Below are positions 20,300 through 29,417 of a stretch of DNA of 64,000 nucleotides, piece after piece. Both the position numbers and the translations under genes were made by a program. The first letter of the stretch is position 1; each line of letters opens with the position of its first letter. The stretch comes from Ruegeria marisrubri (GTDB taxonomy: Bacteria; Pseudomonadota; Alphaproteobacteria; Rhodobacterales; Rhodobacteraceae), in the NCBI RefSeq assembly GCF_001507595.1, contig NZ_LQBQ01000012.1, positions 656,872 through 720,871 on the forward strand, given 5' to 3'. The notes under the pieces are model-generated. The model had not been told where the DNA came from and ran no database searches. It saw only the letters and a program-made list of their open reading frames with translations.

Positions 20300-20785
20300 T
20301 GATCTATCGAGGGTTGAGCGATTATTGCCTGCCGGATCTTGAACGGTCATCTTCCGGTCTTTGAAAAATCTGTACTTGAGTCACGGATCTTGAAAGTTTT
20401 GTTCAAATATCACTGATTCTGTGAATATCTGTTACTCTATCCAGGGTTGAGTCGGTCAAGAGCGAACTGTTGCGGAAAAACATGGTGTCCATGCGCTGCC
20501 GGCAAGACCCCCTCGATTTTTCCGTTGTCTGCTCATGACAGATGCGCAACCATGAAATTGCCCAAGTGAGGGGGACCTGTCGGCGCCGGGGGGTGCCGTC
20601 GGTAAATTTCAGTCAACTGGAAACGCTGGCTGCCATGTTAACGAGGGGGTCAAGTATTTGTGCGGCGGCGGCGTAACCGGGCAACCTTTTCGGTTTCCCG
20701 GCGGTGTTCCCAGGTGTCAGTGAAATGTTAAAGAATCTAACTGGGCAGGCGGTCCGGCTTTGAAAGCCGGACCGCACTCTTTTTG
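20300..20785 (+). ncRNA. Candidate structured non-coding RNA (5' end undefined)
   Basis: Several potential RNA hairpins line up on the plus strand. An 8-bp stem (20473-20480 with 20517-20524) encloses a CATGG-TGT-CCATG hairpin (20481-20493). A CCGGG-type hairpin lies near 20678-20702, and a perfect 12-bp terminator hairpin at 20749-20775 is followed by TTTTT. No plus-strand gene lies upstream for several kilobases, so the terminator needs another transcript. The sequence does not show the conserved cores of tmRNA, RNase P RNA or SRP RNA that I would recognise. The start coordinate is only a bound. Confidence 0.35.
20749..20784 (+). terminator. Strong hairpin terminator, plus strand
   Basis: The 12-bp perfect stem GCGGTCCGGCTT (20749-20760) pairs with 20764-20775 across a TGA loop and is followed by ACTCTTTTT. 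The T-run lies on the plus-strand side, so it best serves a plus-strand transcript. The hairpin could also slow minus-strand transcription leaving the gene ending at 20806. Confidence 0.75.
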
Positions 20786-20805
20786 GGGGACGCGAAATTT
20801 CGCGC

Positions 20806-21417
20806 TCAGGTCCCCCGAGCGCCTTTTTGCCCGGCACGCCAGCGGTCCCAGTCCCGGGGGGTATCCAGATCGGTGCGCGCGTGCTGACCGGGCAGGGGCG
20901 TCAGGTGGACCCGGTCGGAATGGCGGTTCACGATTGACTGTGCCCCGCCGTCACCGGTCAGGGTGGCCAGTTCTCTGAACAGGGAAGAATGGAAGACAAC
21001 CGGATGCCCCGGTTTTCCGTCTTCGGTCGCGCCTCTCCAGATAAGCATGTCCGGGGCATCCGTGACGCTTTCGAGCACCGCTGCCAGGTCTGCCGCGGTC
21101 AGGTCCACCAGATCGGCCAACATCACCATGACAGCCGTGGATTCCTCGGGCAGGGCCTTTAGCGCGCCGCGCAGGCTGGCGTTCATGCCCTCGTCCGCGT
21201 CGGCGATCGGAACGATGCGGACATCCAGCCCGGCCAACGCGTCGTGGCGCGGGTGCGGGGCTGGGGGCAGGGCCACGATGACCGGGGCCACGGCACGCGC
21301 GATTTCCGCGGTCCGGCGCAGCAGGGGCTGGCCGTCGATGTCCTGCATCAGCTTGTCCGCGCCGCCCATGCGGCTGGACCGGCCAGCAGCAAGGAGGATG
21401 ATCGGAATGGTGCTCAT
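20806..21417 (-). CDS. MobA-like NTP transferase (molybdenum cofactor cytidylyl/guanylyltransferase type)
   Basis: This 203-residue protein has a GT-A/Rossmann nucleotidyltransferase fold. It shows the N-terminal IPIILLAAGRSSRMGGADKL signature (nucleotide-binding G-rich loop), a VMLADLVDLTAADLAAVL segment in the place of the acidic metal-binding motif, and a C-terminal LDTPRDWDRW. The family includes MocA/MobA enzymes that cap molybdopterin with CMP or GMP, and related enzymes of unknown substrate. The ATG at 21417 gives the family start. It follows the FAD/GcvT gene by about 30 bp on the same strand, but no xanthine dehydrogenase-type gene is nearby to fix the substrate. Confidence 0.82.
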   Translation of the reverse strand: MSTIPIILLAAGRSSRMGGADKLMQDIDGQPLLRRTAEIARAVAPVIVALPPAPHPRHDALAGLDVRIVPIADADEGMNASLRGALKALPEESTAVMVMLADLVDLTAADLAAVLESVTDAPDMLIWRGATEDGKPGHPVVFHSSLFRELATLTGDGGAQSIVNRHSDRVHLTPLPGQHARTDLDTPRDWDRWRAGQKGARGT

Positions 21418-21448
21418 GCCGCCACCATGGCGTGTGGCGCGGGCGTTG

Positions 21449-23866
21449 TCACCCGCGCATGCGTGCGCCATCCGCGTCGAAGGGCGGGGTCGAGAGAACG
21501 CGGGCCTTGCGCATCTGGCCCAAGATCTCGATCTCGACCTGCAGCCCGTCCGCGATACGGTCGGTGGGCAGAAAGCCCATCGCGATGGATTTTCCCGTGT
21601 GGTGCGAATAGCCACCCGAAGTGCAGAAGCCCACGACCTTGCCGTCCAGCCAGATCGGTTCATAGGCGTTCACGTCGGCATCGTCGGCATCGACCTCGAA
21701 GGCCACCAGCCTGCGCGCGGGGCCTGTCGCACGTTCCGCCTCGGCGGCGGCGCGGCCGATGAAATCGGCGGGCTTGTTGAAGGCGATGAAGCGGTCCAGC
21801 CCGGTTTCCGCAGGCGTGTAGTCGGGTGAAAACTCGCGCATCCACGAGCCGAAGAACTTGTCGAGCCGCAGGCTCATCATCGCGCGCATCCCGAAGGGCA
21901 CCACGCCGTGCGGCTGACCGGCCTGCCACAGGGTCCACCACAGTTGGCGCTGCGCCATCGGATCGCAGTAGATCTCGAACCCCAGATCGCCGGTATAGCT
22001 GACCCGCTGCACGATGCAGTCGGTCATGCCCACGACCATCCGGCGCACGTCCATGAAGCGCATGTCGCTGACATCCTCGCGCGTGCAGGCGGCCAGAACC
22101 TCGCGGGCCTTGGGGCCGGCGATCTGGAAGCCGTTGCGTTTGTCGCTGATATTCTCGACGGTTACGCCGTCTTGCTGATGCTGCTGGAACCATCGCATGT
22201 GGAAGTTCTGCGCGCCGTATGAGGCGGTGAGCTGGAACTCTTCCTCGCCCAGACAGGAGACGGTGAAATCGCCGATCAGCTTGCCTTTGGGCGACAGCAT
22301 GGGCGTCAGCGACAGGCGGCCCGGGGCGGGGATGCGCCCGGCCATGATGCGGTCGAGCCAGGCGCGGGCGCGCGGACCTGTCACCAGGTATTTGCCGAAA
22401 TTGTGCACCTCGTTGATGCCGACGCCCTCGCGCACGGCGCGCACCTCGCGGCCCGTGGCGGCAAAGGCGTCAGAGCGGCGGAACGAGGGGGTTTCATAGG
22501 TCGGCTCGCCCTCTTGCGCGAAATAGTTCGGCACCTCGAGCCCGTATTGCTGGCCCCAGACCGCACCCAGATCGCTGAAGATGTCATACATCGGCGTGGT
22601 GCGGTTGGGCCGCGCGGCCGGCAGTTCCTCGTTAGGGTAGGCGACGGAGAAGCGCTTCTGATAGTTCTCGATCACCTTGGGGCGGGTATAGCCGGGGGTG
22701 ATCCAGTCGCCGAACCGGGCCACGTCCATGGCAAAGACGTCGCGTTCGGGCTCGCCCTCGATCATCCATTGCGCCAGTGTCAGGCCGACGCCGCCGCCCT
22801 GGCTGAACCCGGCCATGACGCCGCAGGCCGACCAGTAGTTGCGCACGCCGGGCACCGGGCCGACCAGCGGGTTGCCGTCGGGGGCAAAGGTGAAGGGGCC
22901 GTGGATCACCGATTTCACCCCGGCCTCGGCCAGAACCGGGAAACGGCGATAGGCGAACTCGATCGAGTCGGTGATCTTGTCGAAATCGTCTGGCAGCAGC
23001 TCGTGCCCGAACTCCCACGGGGTGCCATCCACCGCCCAGGGCTTGCAGGGCTGTTCGTAGAAGCCGATGCACAGGCCGCGCCCCTCCTGCCGCAGGTAGC
23101 TTTCGCCGGCCGGGTCCATGACGTGCGGATGCTCGCCGCCCGCGTCGATGATCGCCTCGATTTCGGGGATATTGTCGGTGACGAGGTATTGATGCTCCAT
23201 CGGGTGCAGCGGGAAGTAGATGCCCGCCATCGCGCCCACCTCGCGCGCCCAGAGGCCGCCGGCGTTGACGATATGCTCGGCGTGGATGGTGCCCTTGTCG
23301 GTCACCACGTCCCATGTGCCGTCGGGGCGCTGGTTGGTCTCGCGCACCATGCAGTGGGTCTCGATGGTGGCCCCACCCATCTTTGCGGCCTTGGCATAGG
23401 CGTGGGTGGTGCCCGAGGGGTCGAGGTGCCCGTCCAGAGGGTCATAAAGCGCGCCGATGATGCCGTCGGTGTTGGTGATCGGCGCGATCTTCTTGATCTC
23501 GTCGGGGCCCACGATCTCGGTTTCCAGCCCCATGAAGCGGTGCTTGGCGCGTTCGGCCAGCAGCATGTCGAACCGGTCCTGGTTGTCGGCCAGCGTGATG
23601 CCGCCCACATGGTGCAAGCCGCAGGACATACCGGTGATCTCTTCCAGTTCCTTGTAGAGCCGGATGGTATAGCCTTGCAGCGCGGCCATGTTGGTGTCGC
23701 CGTTCAGCGTATGAAACCCGCCCGCCGCGTGCCAGGTCGAGCCGCTGGTGAGTTCCGACCGCTCCAGCAGCATCACATCCGACCAGCCCAGCTTGGTGAG
23801 GTGATAGAGCACCGAACAGCCTACGACGCCGCCACCGATGACGGCAACCTGACAGGTGGTTTTCAT
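21449..23866 (-). CDS. FAD-dependent oxidoreductase with GcvT domain (dimethylglycine/sarcosine dehydrogenase-like)
   Basis: This 805-residue enzyme fuses a DAO-type FAD domain (about 1-390; N-terminal CQVAVIGGGVVGCSVLYHL dinucleotide motif and SGSTWHAAGGFH) to FAO-M and GcvT folate-binding domains (about 395-800; SYTGDLGFEIYCDP, GMRAMMSLRLDKFFGSWMRE). Such enzymes oxidatively demethylate N-methylated glycines and pass the C1 unit to tetrahydrofolate. They are abundant in marine Roseobacter genomes and are used on betaine-derived compounds. Which methylated amine is used cannot be read from the sequence. The BCCT carrier at 42938 may supply betaine. Confidence 0.88.
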   Translation of the reverse strand: MKTTCQVAVIGGGVVGCSVLYHLTKLGWSDVMLLERSELTSGSTWHAAGGFHTLNGDTNMAALQGYTIRLYKELEEITGMSCGLHHVGGITLADNQDRFDMLLAERAKHRFMGLETEIVGPDEIKKIAPITNTDGIIGALYDPLDGHLDPSGTTHAYAKAAKMGGATIETHCMVRETNQRPDGTWDVVTDKGTIHAEHIVNAGGLWAREVGAMAGIYFPLHPMEHQYLVTDNIPEIEAIIDAGGEHPHVMDPAGESYLRQEGRGLCIGFYEQPCKPWAVDGTPWEFGHELLPDDFDKITDSIEFAYRRFPVLAEAGVKSVIHGPFTFAPDGNPLVGPVPGVRNYWSACGVMAGFSQGGGVGLTLAQWMIEGEPERDVFAMDVARFGDWITPGYTRPKVIENYQKRFSVAYPNEELPAARPNRTTPMYDIFSDLGAVWGQQYGLEVPNYFAQEGEPTYETPSFRRSDAFAATGREVRAVREGVGINEVHNFGKYLVTGPRARAWLDRIMAGRIPAPGRLSLTPMLSPKGKLIGDFTVSCLGEEEFQLTASYGAQNFHMRWFQQHQQDGVTVENISDKRNGFQIAGPKAREVLAACTREDVSDMRFMDVRRMVVGMTDCIVQRVSYTGDLGFEIYCDPMAQRQLWWTLWQAGQPHGVVPFGMRAMMSLRLDKFFGSWMREFSPDYTPAETGLDRFIAFNKPADFIGRAAAEAERATGPARRLVAFEVDADDADVNAYEPIWLDGKVVGFCTSGGYSHHTGKSIAMGFLPTDRIADGLQVEIEILGQMRKARVLSTPPFDADGARMRG

Positions 23867-23949
23867 GGGTTCCCTCCGGTTTTTGCGGCGAGGGTGCAGG
23901 GCGCCTTCGCCGCTTTCTGTTCCGTTAGCGACACGTTTTGTCGTTTGCC

Positions 23950-25581
23950 TCAGTCGCTGGTGCGCAGGCGCGAATGCTGCACGATCCAGACCGTCAGAAT
24001 GGGGGCCAGCAGGGTGATCAGGGCGACGGTGATCAGCAGGATGCCCAGTTCGGAATAGTCGGCGGGCGTGGTGACGGTGCCGTCGGGGGCCTTGACCTCG
24101 CGCGTGACGGTGAAGATCTGGTTGAGATACTTGGTGCCGAGGCTGGAGGCGGAAAGCGCCAGGTTGGTGAACGAGGCCATGACTGCGAAGAAGGTCGCCT
24201 TGAGCGCGGGGGGCGCGTTGCGGGCGATCCAGGCCAGCATCGGGATCATCGAGATCTGGCCCAGCGGAGATTCGATTGCCGTGTCGATGATGGCGATGAA
24301 GCGCGCATCCACGACGCCGCCGGTCAGTTCCGCGGTCCAGTGGTGGATGCCGTAATACAGCCCGATCCCCGGAAGCGACATGATCCCTGCGGCGATGCTC
24401 AGCAGGATCACGATGTCGGCGATGGTCTTGGACGCCATCAACGGGCGCAGCACCACCATGCCGAACAGCGTCAGTACCGAGGTGATCAGATAGAGCACCG
24501 ACAGGAACTGCTGGTCAAAGCCCAGAACGTCGATCTCGAACCAGGAGTTGCCCGCGCCGGGCAGCGGGACGGCGCGGAAGACGAAGACGATGATCGCGGT
24601 GCCCACCAGCGCCCGCGCCTTGTCGGGTTCGAGATTGCGGACCAGTTGCCGCATCAGCGTCAGCACGATGGCCATGGACCCGGCAAAGACGATTTCCTGT
24701 GAAAAGGGCATGTCCAGCAGACCCACCGTCAGGGTCATGGCGACGAAGATCGCGCCGCCGGTGAAATACCAATGGTTCGCCTTGATCGGTTCTCCGTCCG
24801 GGTCGAAATGCTTCAGCGCCTCGTCGCGGCTCAGCCCTTGCTGGATCAGGAACCGGATGGTTTTGCGTTTCTGGAGGCCGGCGAGCACGACGCCCGAGAT
24901 CGAGATGCAGGGGATCAGCAGCGCCAGCAGGTAGATTTCGCCGTAGACGGCGGCCTTGTCGGCCTCGGGCAGGGTTTCGATCCCGGCAAACAGCCAGATG
25001 TTCAGAGCGGCGACGGAGCTGGCGCCGCTGATAAGGGCAAAGCGGCCCAGCGTCTGCATCGTGGTGTGCAGGGCGCGTTCGGTCTCGGTGTCCAGCGGTT
25101 GTCCGTATTCGTCGCGTTTCGGCACCGCCTCGACCGACATGGCGTCGGCCACCGCGTCCTGGATGACGTATCCGCAGGGGGCCAGCAGCACCGACAGCAC
25201 ATACCATGCGGTCACCGACATGATCTCGGGCATCCAGGCCACCCGCGTGGCCAGCCCGAACATGATCAGCAGGCTGGTCGCGATCAGGGCCGCGCCCACA
25301 TAGATGAGCCACGCCTTCCACCGCCAGATCAGGTCCACCAGGTGCCCCAGCGGCATCTTGAGCGCCCACGGCAGACCGGCCCAGAAGGCGAGGCCTGCAA
25401 TGAAGGCGGCGGAGACGTCGAGATATTCCTTGACGAAAAAGGTGCCCACGATCCCGGTCAGGCCCTGCGCGCCGGCCGCGAAATAGACCATCAGCGGCGG
25501 CAGGAAGGACCAGCGCAACTGGCGGCCCAGATCCAGAACCACCGCGTCGAACCAGAGCCAGAGACGCGCGGCGGCCTTCAT
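23950..25581 (-). CDS. MFS transporter (folate/biopterin-transporter-like)
   Basis: This 543-residue polytopic membrane protein has about twelve hydrophobic segments. It includes GHLVDLIWRWKAWLIYVGAAL in the loop between helices 2 and 3, and an FBT-like VIQDAVADAMSVE segment near residue 140. A long hydrophilic central loop with KRKTIRFLIQQGLSRDEALKHFDPDGEP separates the halves. Length and these motifs suggest the folate-biopterin transporter branch of the MFS superfamily, but the substrate is unproven. Its ATG overlaps the CorC-like gene stop (ATGA). The FAD/GcvT gene, which needs folate, follows 83 bp later. Confidence 0.7.
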   Translation of the reverse strand: MKAAARLWLWFDAVVLDLGRQLRWSFLPPLMVYFAAGAQGLTGIVGTFFVKEYLDVSAAFIAGLAFWAGLPWALKMPLGHLVDLIWRWKAWLIYVGAALIATSLLIMFGLATRVAWMPEIMSVTAWYVLSVLLAPCGYVIQDAVADAMSVEAVPKRDEYGQPLDTETERALHTTMQTLGRFALISGASSVAALNIWLFAGIETLPEADKAAVYGEIYLLALLIPCISISGVVLAGLQKRKTIRFLIQQGLSRDEALKHFDPDGEPIKANHWYFTGGAIFVAMTLTVGLLDMPFSQEIVFAGSMAIVLTLMRQLVRNLEPDKARALVGTAIIVFVFRAVPLPGAGNSWFEIDVLGFDQQFLSVLYLITSVLTLFGMVVLRPLMASKTIADIVILLSIAAGIMSLPGIGLYYGIHHWTAELTGGVVDARFIAIIDTAIESPLGQISMIPMLAWIARNAPPALKATFFAVMASFTNLALSASSLGTKYLNQIFTVTREVKAPDGTVTTPADYSELGILLITVALITLLAPILTVWIVQHSRLRTSD

Positions 25582-26885
25582 AGCGGTCGGATCTTGAGCT
25601 CGGTCACCCGGTTGCCTTCACGCTTGGTGACCTCGAAGCGGAAGCCGTGGAAGGCAAAGACCTGTCCGACCGTCGGGATCATCTGCGCCTCGTGGATCAC
25701 CAGGCCGGCGACCGTGTTGGCCTCTTCATCCGGCAGGTTCCAGTCCATTGCGCGGTTGAGATCGCGAATGGTCATGGCGCCATCCACCAGATACTGGCCA
25801 TCCTCGGTGCGGATGACCTCGGATTCCGCATCGGTGTCGAACTCGTCGGTGATCTCGCCGACGATCTCTTCGAGAATGTCCTCGAGCGTGATCAGGCCGC
25901 GGAGCGAGCCGTATTCGTCCACCACCAGCGCGAAGTGGCTGCGCATCCGCAGGAATTCGCGCATCTGGTCGTCGAGCGTGGTGGTTTCCGGTACGAAATA
26001 GGGGGCGTTGGCGACCTTGGTGATGTCGAAGTTCCGCAGCCGGTCGGTGTCGCCGCCAGACCCGCCCACCTGCGCATACATGGCGCGGAACAGGTCCTTG
26101 GCGTGAACCACGCCGATGATGTTCTCGTGCTCGCCGCGATAGACCGGCAGGCGGGTGTGCGGGCTTTCGAGACATTGCTGCAGGATTGCCTCGGGCTCGT
26201 CCTCGGCGTCGATCATCTCGATGTTCGAGCGGTGCAGCATGATTTCTTCGACCGTGCGTTCCCCCAGATCGAGCGCGCCTAGGATGCGGTCGCGGTCCTC
26301 TTTTTCGACGACGCCCTCGGAATGGCCCAGCTGCAAGGCGCCTGCGATTTCCTCGCGCACCGCCAGGATGTGGCTGTCGGGGTCGATCCTGACGCCGAAC
26401 AGGCGCAGCACGCCGCGCACCAGAAGGCGGACGGCGGCGACGACAGGCGCGAATACCGTCACGATCACGCTGATGGCCGGGGCCACGGCGGCGGCGGCCT
26501 TTTCGGCGTTGGTGATTGCGTAGGTCTTGGGCAGGACCTCGGCAAAGATCAGCACCAGCAGCGTCATCACCAGCGTCGCCAGCGCCACGCCGCTTTCGCC
26601 GAACATGCGGGTGAACAGTGCCGTCGCCAGCGAGGCCGCAAGGATATTGACCAGGTTGTTGCCCAGCAGGACCGAGCCGATCAGGCGCTCGTTGTCGTCG
26701 GTGATGTCCAGCGCCTTCTGCGCCCCGCGCGAGCCCTTGTCCGCCTGCGCCCGCAGCTTGCCGCGCGACGAGGCGGTCAGCGCGGTTTCCGAGCCCGAGA
26801 AAAAGCCCGAGAGAACGAGCAGAAACAGGATGGCGCCGGAGGTGATCCAGAATGCGCCGTCGATTGTGGAAGAGGTCGGGTCCAT
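25578..26885 (-). CDS. HlyC/CorC family protein (CNNM + CBS + CorC-C)
   Basis: This 435-residue protein has an N-terminal CNNM/DUF21 membrane domain (about 10-195; FFSGSETALTASSRGKLRAQ, LLGNNLVNILAASLATALF, IFAEVLPKTYA). It continues with a pair of CBS domains (about 215-335; VYRGEHENIIGVVHAKDLF, VVDEYGSLRGLITLEDILEE) and a CorC_HlyC domain (about 350-432). The family is associated with Mg2+/Co2+ transport in bacteria. Older hemolysin annotations are misleading. It heads the two-gene overlap with the MFS gene and follows xerD by 63 bp. Confidence 0.9.
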   Translation of the reverse strand: MDPTSSTIDGAFWITSGAILFLLVLSGFFSGSETALTASSRGKLRAQADKGSRGAQKALDITDDNERLIGSVLLGNNLVNILAASLATALFTRMFGESGVALATLVMTLLVLIFAEVLPKTYAITNAEKAAAAVAPAISVIVTVFAPVVAAVRLLVRGVLRLFGVRIDPDSHILAVREEIAGALQLGHSEGVVEKEDRDRILGALDLGERTVEEIMLHRSNIEMIDAEDEPEAILQQCLESPHTRLPVYRGEHENIIGVVHAKDLFRAMYAQVGGSGGDTDRLRNFDITKVANAPYFVPETTTLDDQMREFLRMRSHFALVVDEYGSLRGLITLEDILEEIVGEITDEFDTDAESEVIRTEDGQYLVDGAMTIRDLNRAMDWNLPDEEANTVAGLVIHEAQMIPTVGQVFAFHGFRFEVTKREGNRVTELKIRPL

Positions 26886-26948
26886 CGGTCCTACGTTGTG
26901 CTTGGTGTTCTGTCCGTTATGGGGGCGGTGCCTTGCCCGATCAAGGGG

Positions 26949-27893
26949 TTAGCCTTTGTTCCTGGCAAGGGGATGATGTTCGAGCACCAGTTCGGACAGG
27001 CGTTCGTCGAGAACATGGGTGTAGATTTCCGTGGTCGCCACGTCTGCGTGCCCCAGCAGCGTCTGGATCGCGCGCAGGTCGGCCCCGTTCGCCAGCAGGT
27101 GCGTCGCGAAGGCGTGGCGCAGGGTGTGCGGCGTCACCTTGTCGGGCGGCAGGCCGGCCGTTACGGCGAGTTCCTTGATCAGCAGGTAGAAGCGGTGGCG
27201 CGTCAGGTGGCCCGACTTGCCGCGCGAGGGAAACAGGAATTTCGAGGGCCGCCCGCCCTTGCTGACCAACTGTTCCTCAGCCTCGTCCCGGACCGCCAGC
27301 CAGGCGGCCAGCGCTTCGCGCGCCGGGGGCGAGAGGGGCACCATCCGCTCTTTCCCGCCCTTGCCGAGGACCAGCAGCATCCGGGGATCGCCCCGCGCCG
27401 AGGCAACGGGCAGCGAGACAAGTTCGGTCACCCTCATGCCGGTGGCATAGAGCACTTCCATCAGGCAGGTGTTGCGCAGCCGGTCGGATTGCGTTCGCCC
27501 GGTCGTGCGCGCCGCGTCCAGAAGGCGATCGACCTCGGGCACATCCAGCGTCTTGGGCAGACGTTTCTGGCGGCCCGGCCCCTTGATCTGGATGGCGGGG
27601 TTGGAGTCGCGCCAGCCTTCCTCGAAGGCAAAGCGGTAGAGTTGTTTGATCGCCGACAGACGCCGGGCGCGTGTGGATTGCGCCAGCCCCTGCGCGTCGC
27701 AGTCGATCAGATAGGCCTCGACCTGGTCCCGGTCGGCGGTCGCGAAGTCGGAGTTTTTCCGGGACAGGAAGCCGGCGAAATCCTTCAGATCCCGCCCATA
27801 GGCGAGCAGCGTGTTGGTCGCGGCGCCGAGTTCGGCGGCCTGCGCCTCGAGAAAGGTCGAAATCCACAGATCCTGCGTGGCCGGTCCGCCCAT
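26949..27893 (-). CDS. xerD: Tyrosine recombinase XerD
   Basis: This 314-residue recombinase has an N-terminal SAM-like core-binding domain (about 10-95) and a catalytic domain (about 115-300). Visible active-site residues are the Arg in YATGMRVTELVSLP, the HTLRHAFATHLLANGADL box and the nucleophile Tyr in TTEIYTHVL. The length and context fit the housekeeping dif-site recombinase that resolves chromosome dimers with XerC. It starts three bases after the upstream unknown gene. There is no reason to link it to the phage-like debris 27 kb away. Confidence 0.92.
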   Translation of the reverse strand: MGGPATQDLWISTFLEAQAAELGAATNTLLAYGRDLKDFAGFLSRKNSDFATADRDQVEAYLIDCDAQGLAQSTRARRLSAIKQLYRFAFEEGWRDSNPAIQIKGPGRQKRLPKTLDVPEVDRLLDAARTTGRTQSDRLRNTCLMEVLYATGMRVTELVSLPVASARGDPRMLLVLGKGGKERMVPLSPPAREALAAWLAVRDEAEEQLVSKGGRPSKFLFPSRGKSGHLTRHRFYLLIKELAVTAGLPPDKVTPHTLRHAFATHLLANGADLRAIQTLLGHADVATTEIYTHVLDERLSELVLEHHPLARNKG

Positions 27894-27896
27894 GTC

Positions 27897-29417
27897 TCAC
27901 CCCCCGTTCAGGATCAGCAGTTGCAGGGCGGCCCGGCGCGCGGTGTCCTCGAGCCCGACGTGACGCAGAGCCGAGATGGCGCCGGTCAGATCGACGAGGT
28001 TGCCGCGGGCGCCCTGGGCAAAGAGCTGCATGGTCACGAGGATCGCCTCTCCGAACTGGCCCTTGTCCAGAAGCGTGCGGACCTCGCGCGGAACGTCGGC
28101 CGCCCAGACGAAGCCCTCGGAAACAGCGTCTGCGAGTGGGGACGGGGACAGCCCACGCCCCGGTTCGCCCCGCGCCAGCGCCGCGAGGAACCTGTTGGCC
28201 TCGGAGTCATCCGGCGGGTTTTGGGCCGCCTGCTCGTAGAAGTCCGAGAGCAACAGGATACGCCAGCGCAGGTTTTCCGCGTCCTTGTCGGGAAGCTCGT
28301 GTTGCACCAGCTGCTCGGCGAACAGCTCGGCAAAGGGAACCTCGAGATCGACGGCGGCCATTGCCTCCCAAACCGGGGGCAGGGCCTTGGCAATGGCGGA
28401 GGGGTCTTTGGTGGAGAGTGCCGCTTCGAAACGCTGCACGGCCTCGACGCGATCCCAGACCCCGCCCGAGGCGGCAGGTTCGCGCTCGGTATAGAGCCCC
28501 AGCAGGCGGTTCGGCGTCAGGGCGCCGATGCGGGTCAGGCGTTCGGCCGCTTCGACCTGTGCCTTCCATCCGGCCACGTCGCGCAGATCGGCATTGGCGA
28601 AGGCGCGGGGAAGCGGCGCGGTCGGCAGGCGCTCTCCGATCGTTTCGAACAGGCGGAAGGTGAGCGGGTCCGGGTCGTCGGGCTGCGGCAGGGGCGGCGC
28701 GCCTTCGAAGAGTTCCGGGCTGAGGAAGCGGTCGAGTAGGTCAAGCTCTTCGGGTGAGAGCAGATCCAGGGCGTGCGCGGCCTCGAGTGTCAGCGCGGCC
28801 GAGGCCCAGTCGCCGCGCCGGGCCTTGCAGAAGATCTGCGCCGGGTAGCTGTGCGACAGATACGGTTGCGCGATCAGGGCCGCGCAGCTGCGGTCCTCGT
28901 CACCGGTCAGAAGGGTGGCGTCGAACCAGCGTTTGAAGCGGTCTTGCGAGTCGGTCGGGCCGGCAAGCTGGACCAGCGCCTGCGCCGGATCGACGGCCCC
29001 CAGTTGCATCAGCCTGTCCAGCCGGGCCGACAGCAGGGTTTCATGGGCACCTGGCCCCGATGGCGCGCGCGACTCGGACAGAAGCAGGGTGAACAGCAGA
29101 CGCTGCATCGCCGGGTTGTCGCGGACAGGAACGGTCAGAATGAGGTCGGCGAGATGGTCGGGGTCGCTGCCGCGCCACAGATCCACCGGCAAGCCGGTCA
29201 CGGATGACGACACCAGGCCCAGCGGGGGGGAAAGCCGCTCGAGCGGGGTCACTTCGACCTCGGGACGCGCGCCGGTGTCCGTGACCGGCGGTTCCAGCAG
29301 TACCGTTCCGGGCAGGTTCCGCGGCGGTTCGTTCAGCCAGTCGATCGCCGACAGGGGTTGCTGCGCCAGCGCCGGTCCGGTCAGCCATAGCGCGATCAGC
29401 GCCGCTCTAGTCCACAT
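27897..29417 (-). CDS. Exported protein of unknown function
   Basis: This 506-residue protein has a signal peptide (TRAALIALWLTGPALAQQ, cleavage near residue 19). The mature part is rich in Leu, Ala, Asp and Pro and appears mostly helical, with repeated helix-pair spacing that suggests TPR/HEAT-like solenoid structure. I recognise no catalytic motif. It overlaps a small membrane-protein gene upstream and abuts xerD downstream, so it is cotranscribed with them. Its presence between aroK and xerD suggests a conserved Rhodobacteraceae gene, perhaps of cell envelope function, but this is inference. Confidence 0.75.
   Translation of the reverse strand: MWTRAALIALWLTGPALAQQPLSAIDWLNEPPRNLPGTVLLEPPVTDTGARPEVEVTPLERLSPPLGLVSSSVTGLPVDLWRGSDPDHLADLILTVPVRDNPAMQRLLFTLLLSESRAPSGPGAHETLLSARLDRLMQLGAVDPAQALVQLAGPTDSQDRFKRWFDATLLTGDEDRSCAALIAQPYLSHSYPAQIFCKARRGDWASAALTLEAAHALDLLSPEELDLLDRFLSPELFEGAPPLPQPDDPDPLTFRLFETIGERLPTAPLPRAFANADLRDVAGWKAQVEAAERLTRIGALTPNRLLGLYTEREPAASGGVWDRVEAVQRFEAALSTKDPSAIAKALPPVWEAMAAVDLEVPFAELFAEQLVQHELPDKDAENLRWRILLLSDFYEQAAQNPPDDSEANRFLAALARGEPGRGLSPSPLADAVSEGFVWAADVPREVRTLLDKGQFGEAILVTMQLFAQGARGNLVDLTGAISALRHVGLEDTARRAALQLLILNGG

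Larger units (their letters stand above)
19915..20805. other. Long intergenic region without a credible gene
   Basis: About 890 bp separate degP from the MobA-like gene. The first 150 bp upstream of degP probably hold its promoter. From about 20,290 the base composition becomes AT-richer than its surroundings. Only very short frames occur (for example 13 codons at 20635-20676). The region contains direct repeats, several predicted hairpins and a strong plus-strand terminator, which are listed separately. Confidence 0.75.

Noticed and set aside
26949..27893. XerD-like recombinase as an integrase of a mobile element
   Set aside because: It lies in a housekeeping operon far from the phage remnants and has the length and motifs of the chromosomal dimer-resolution recombinase.
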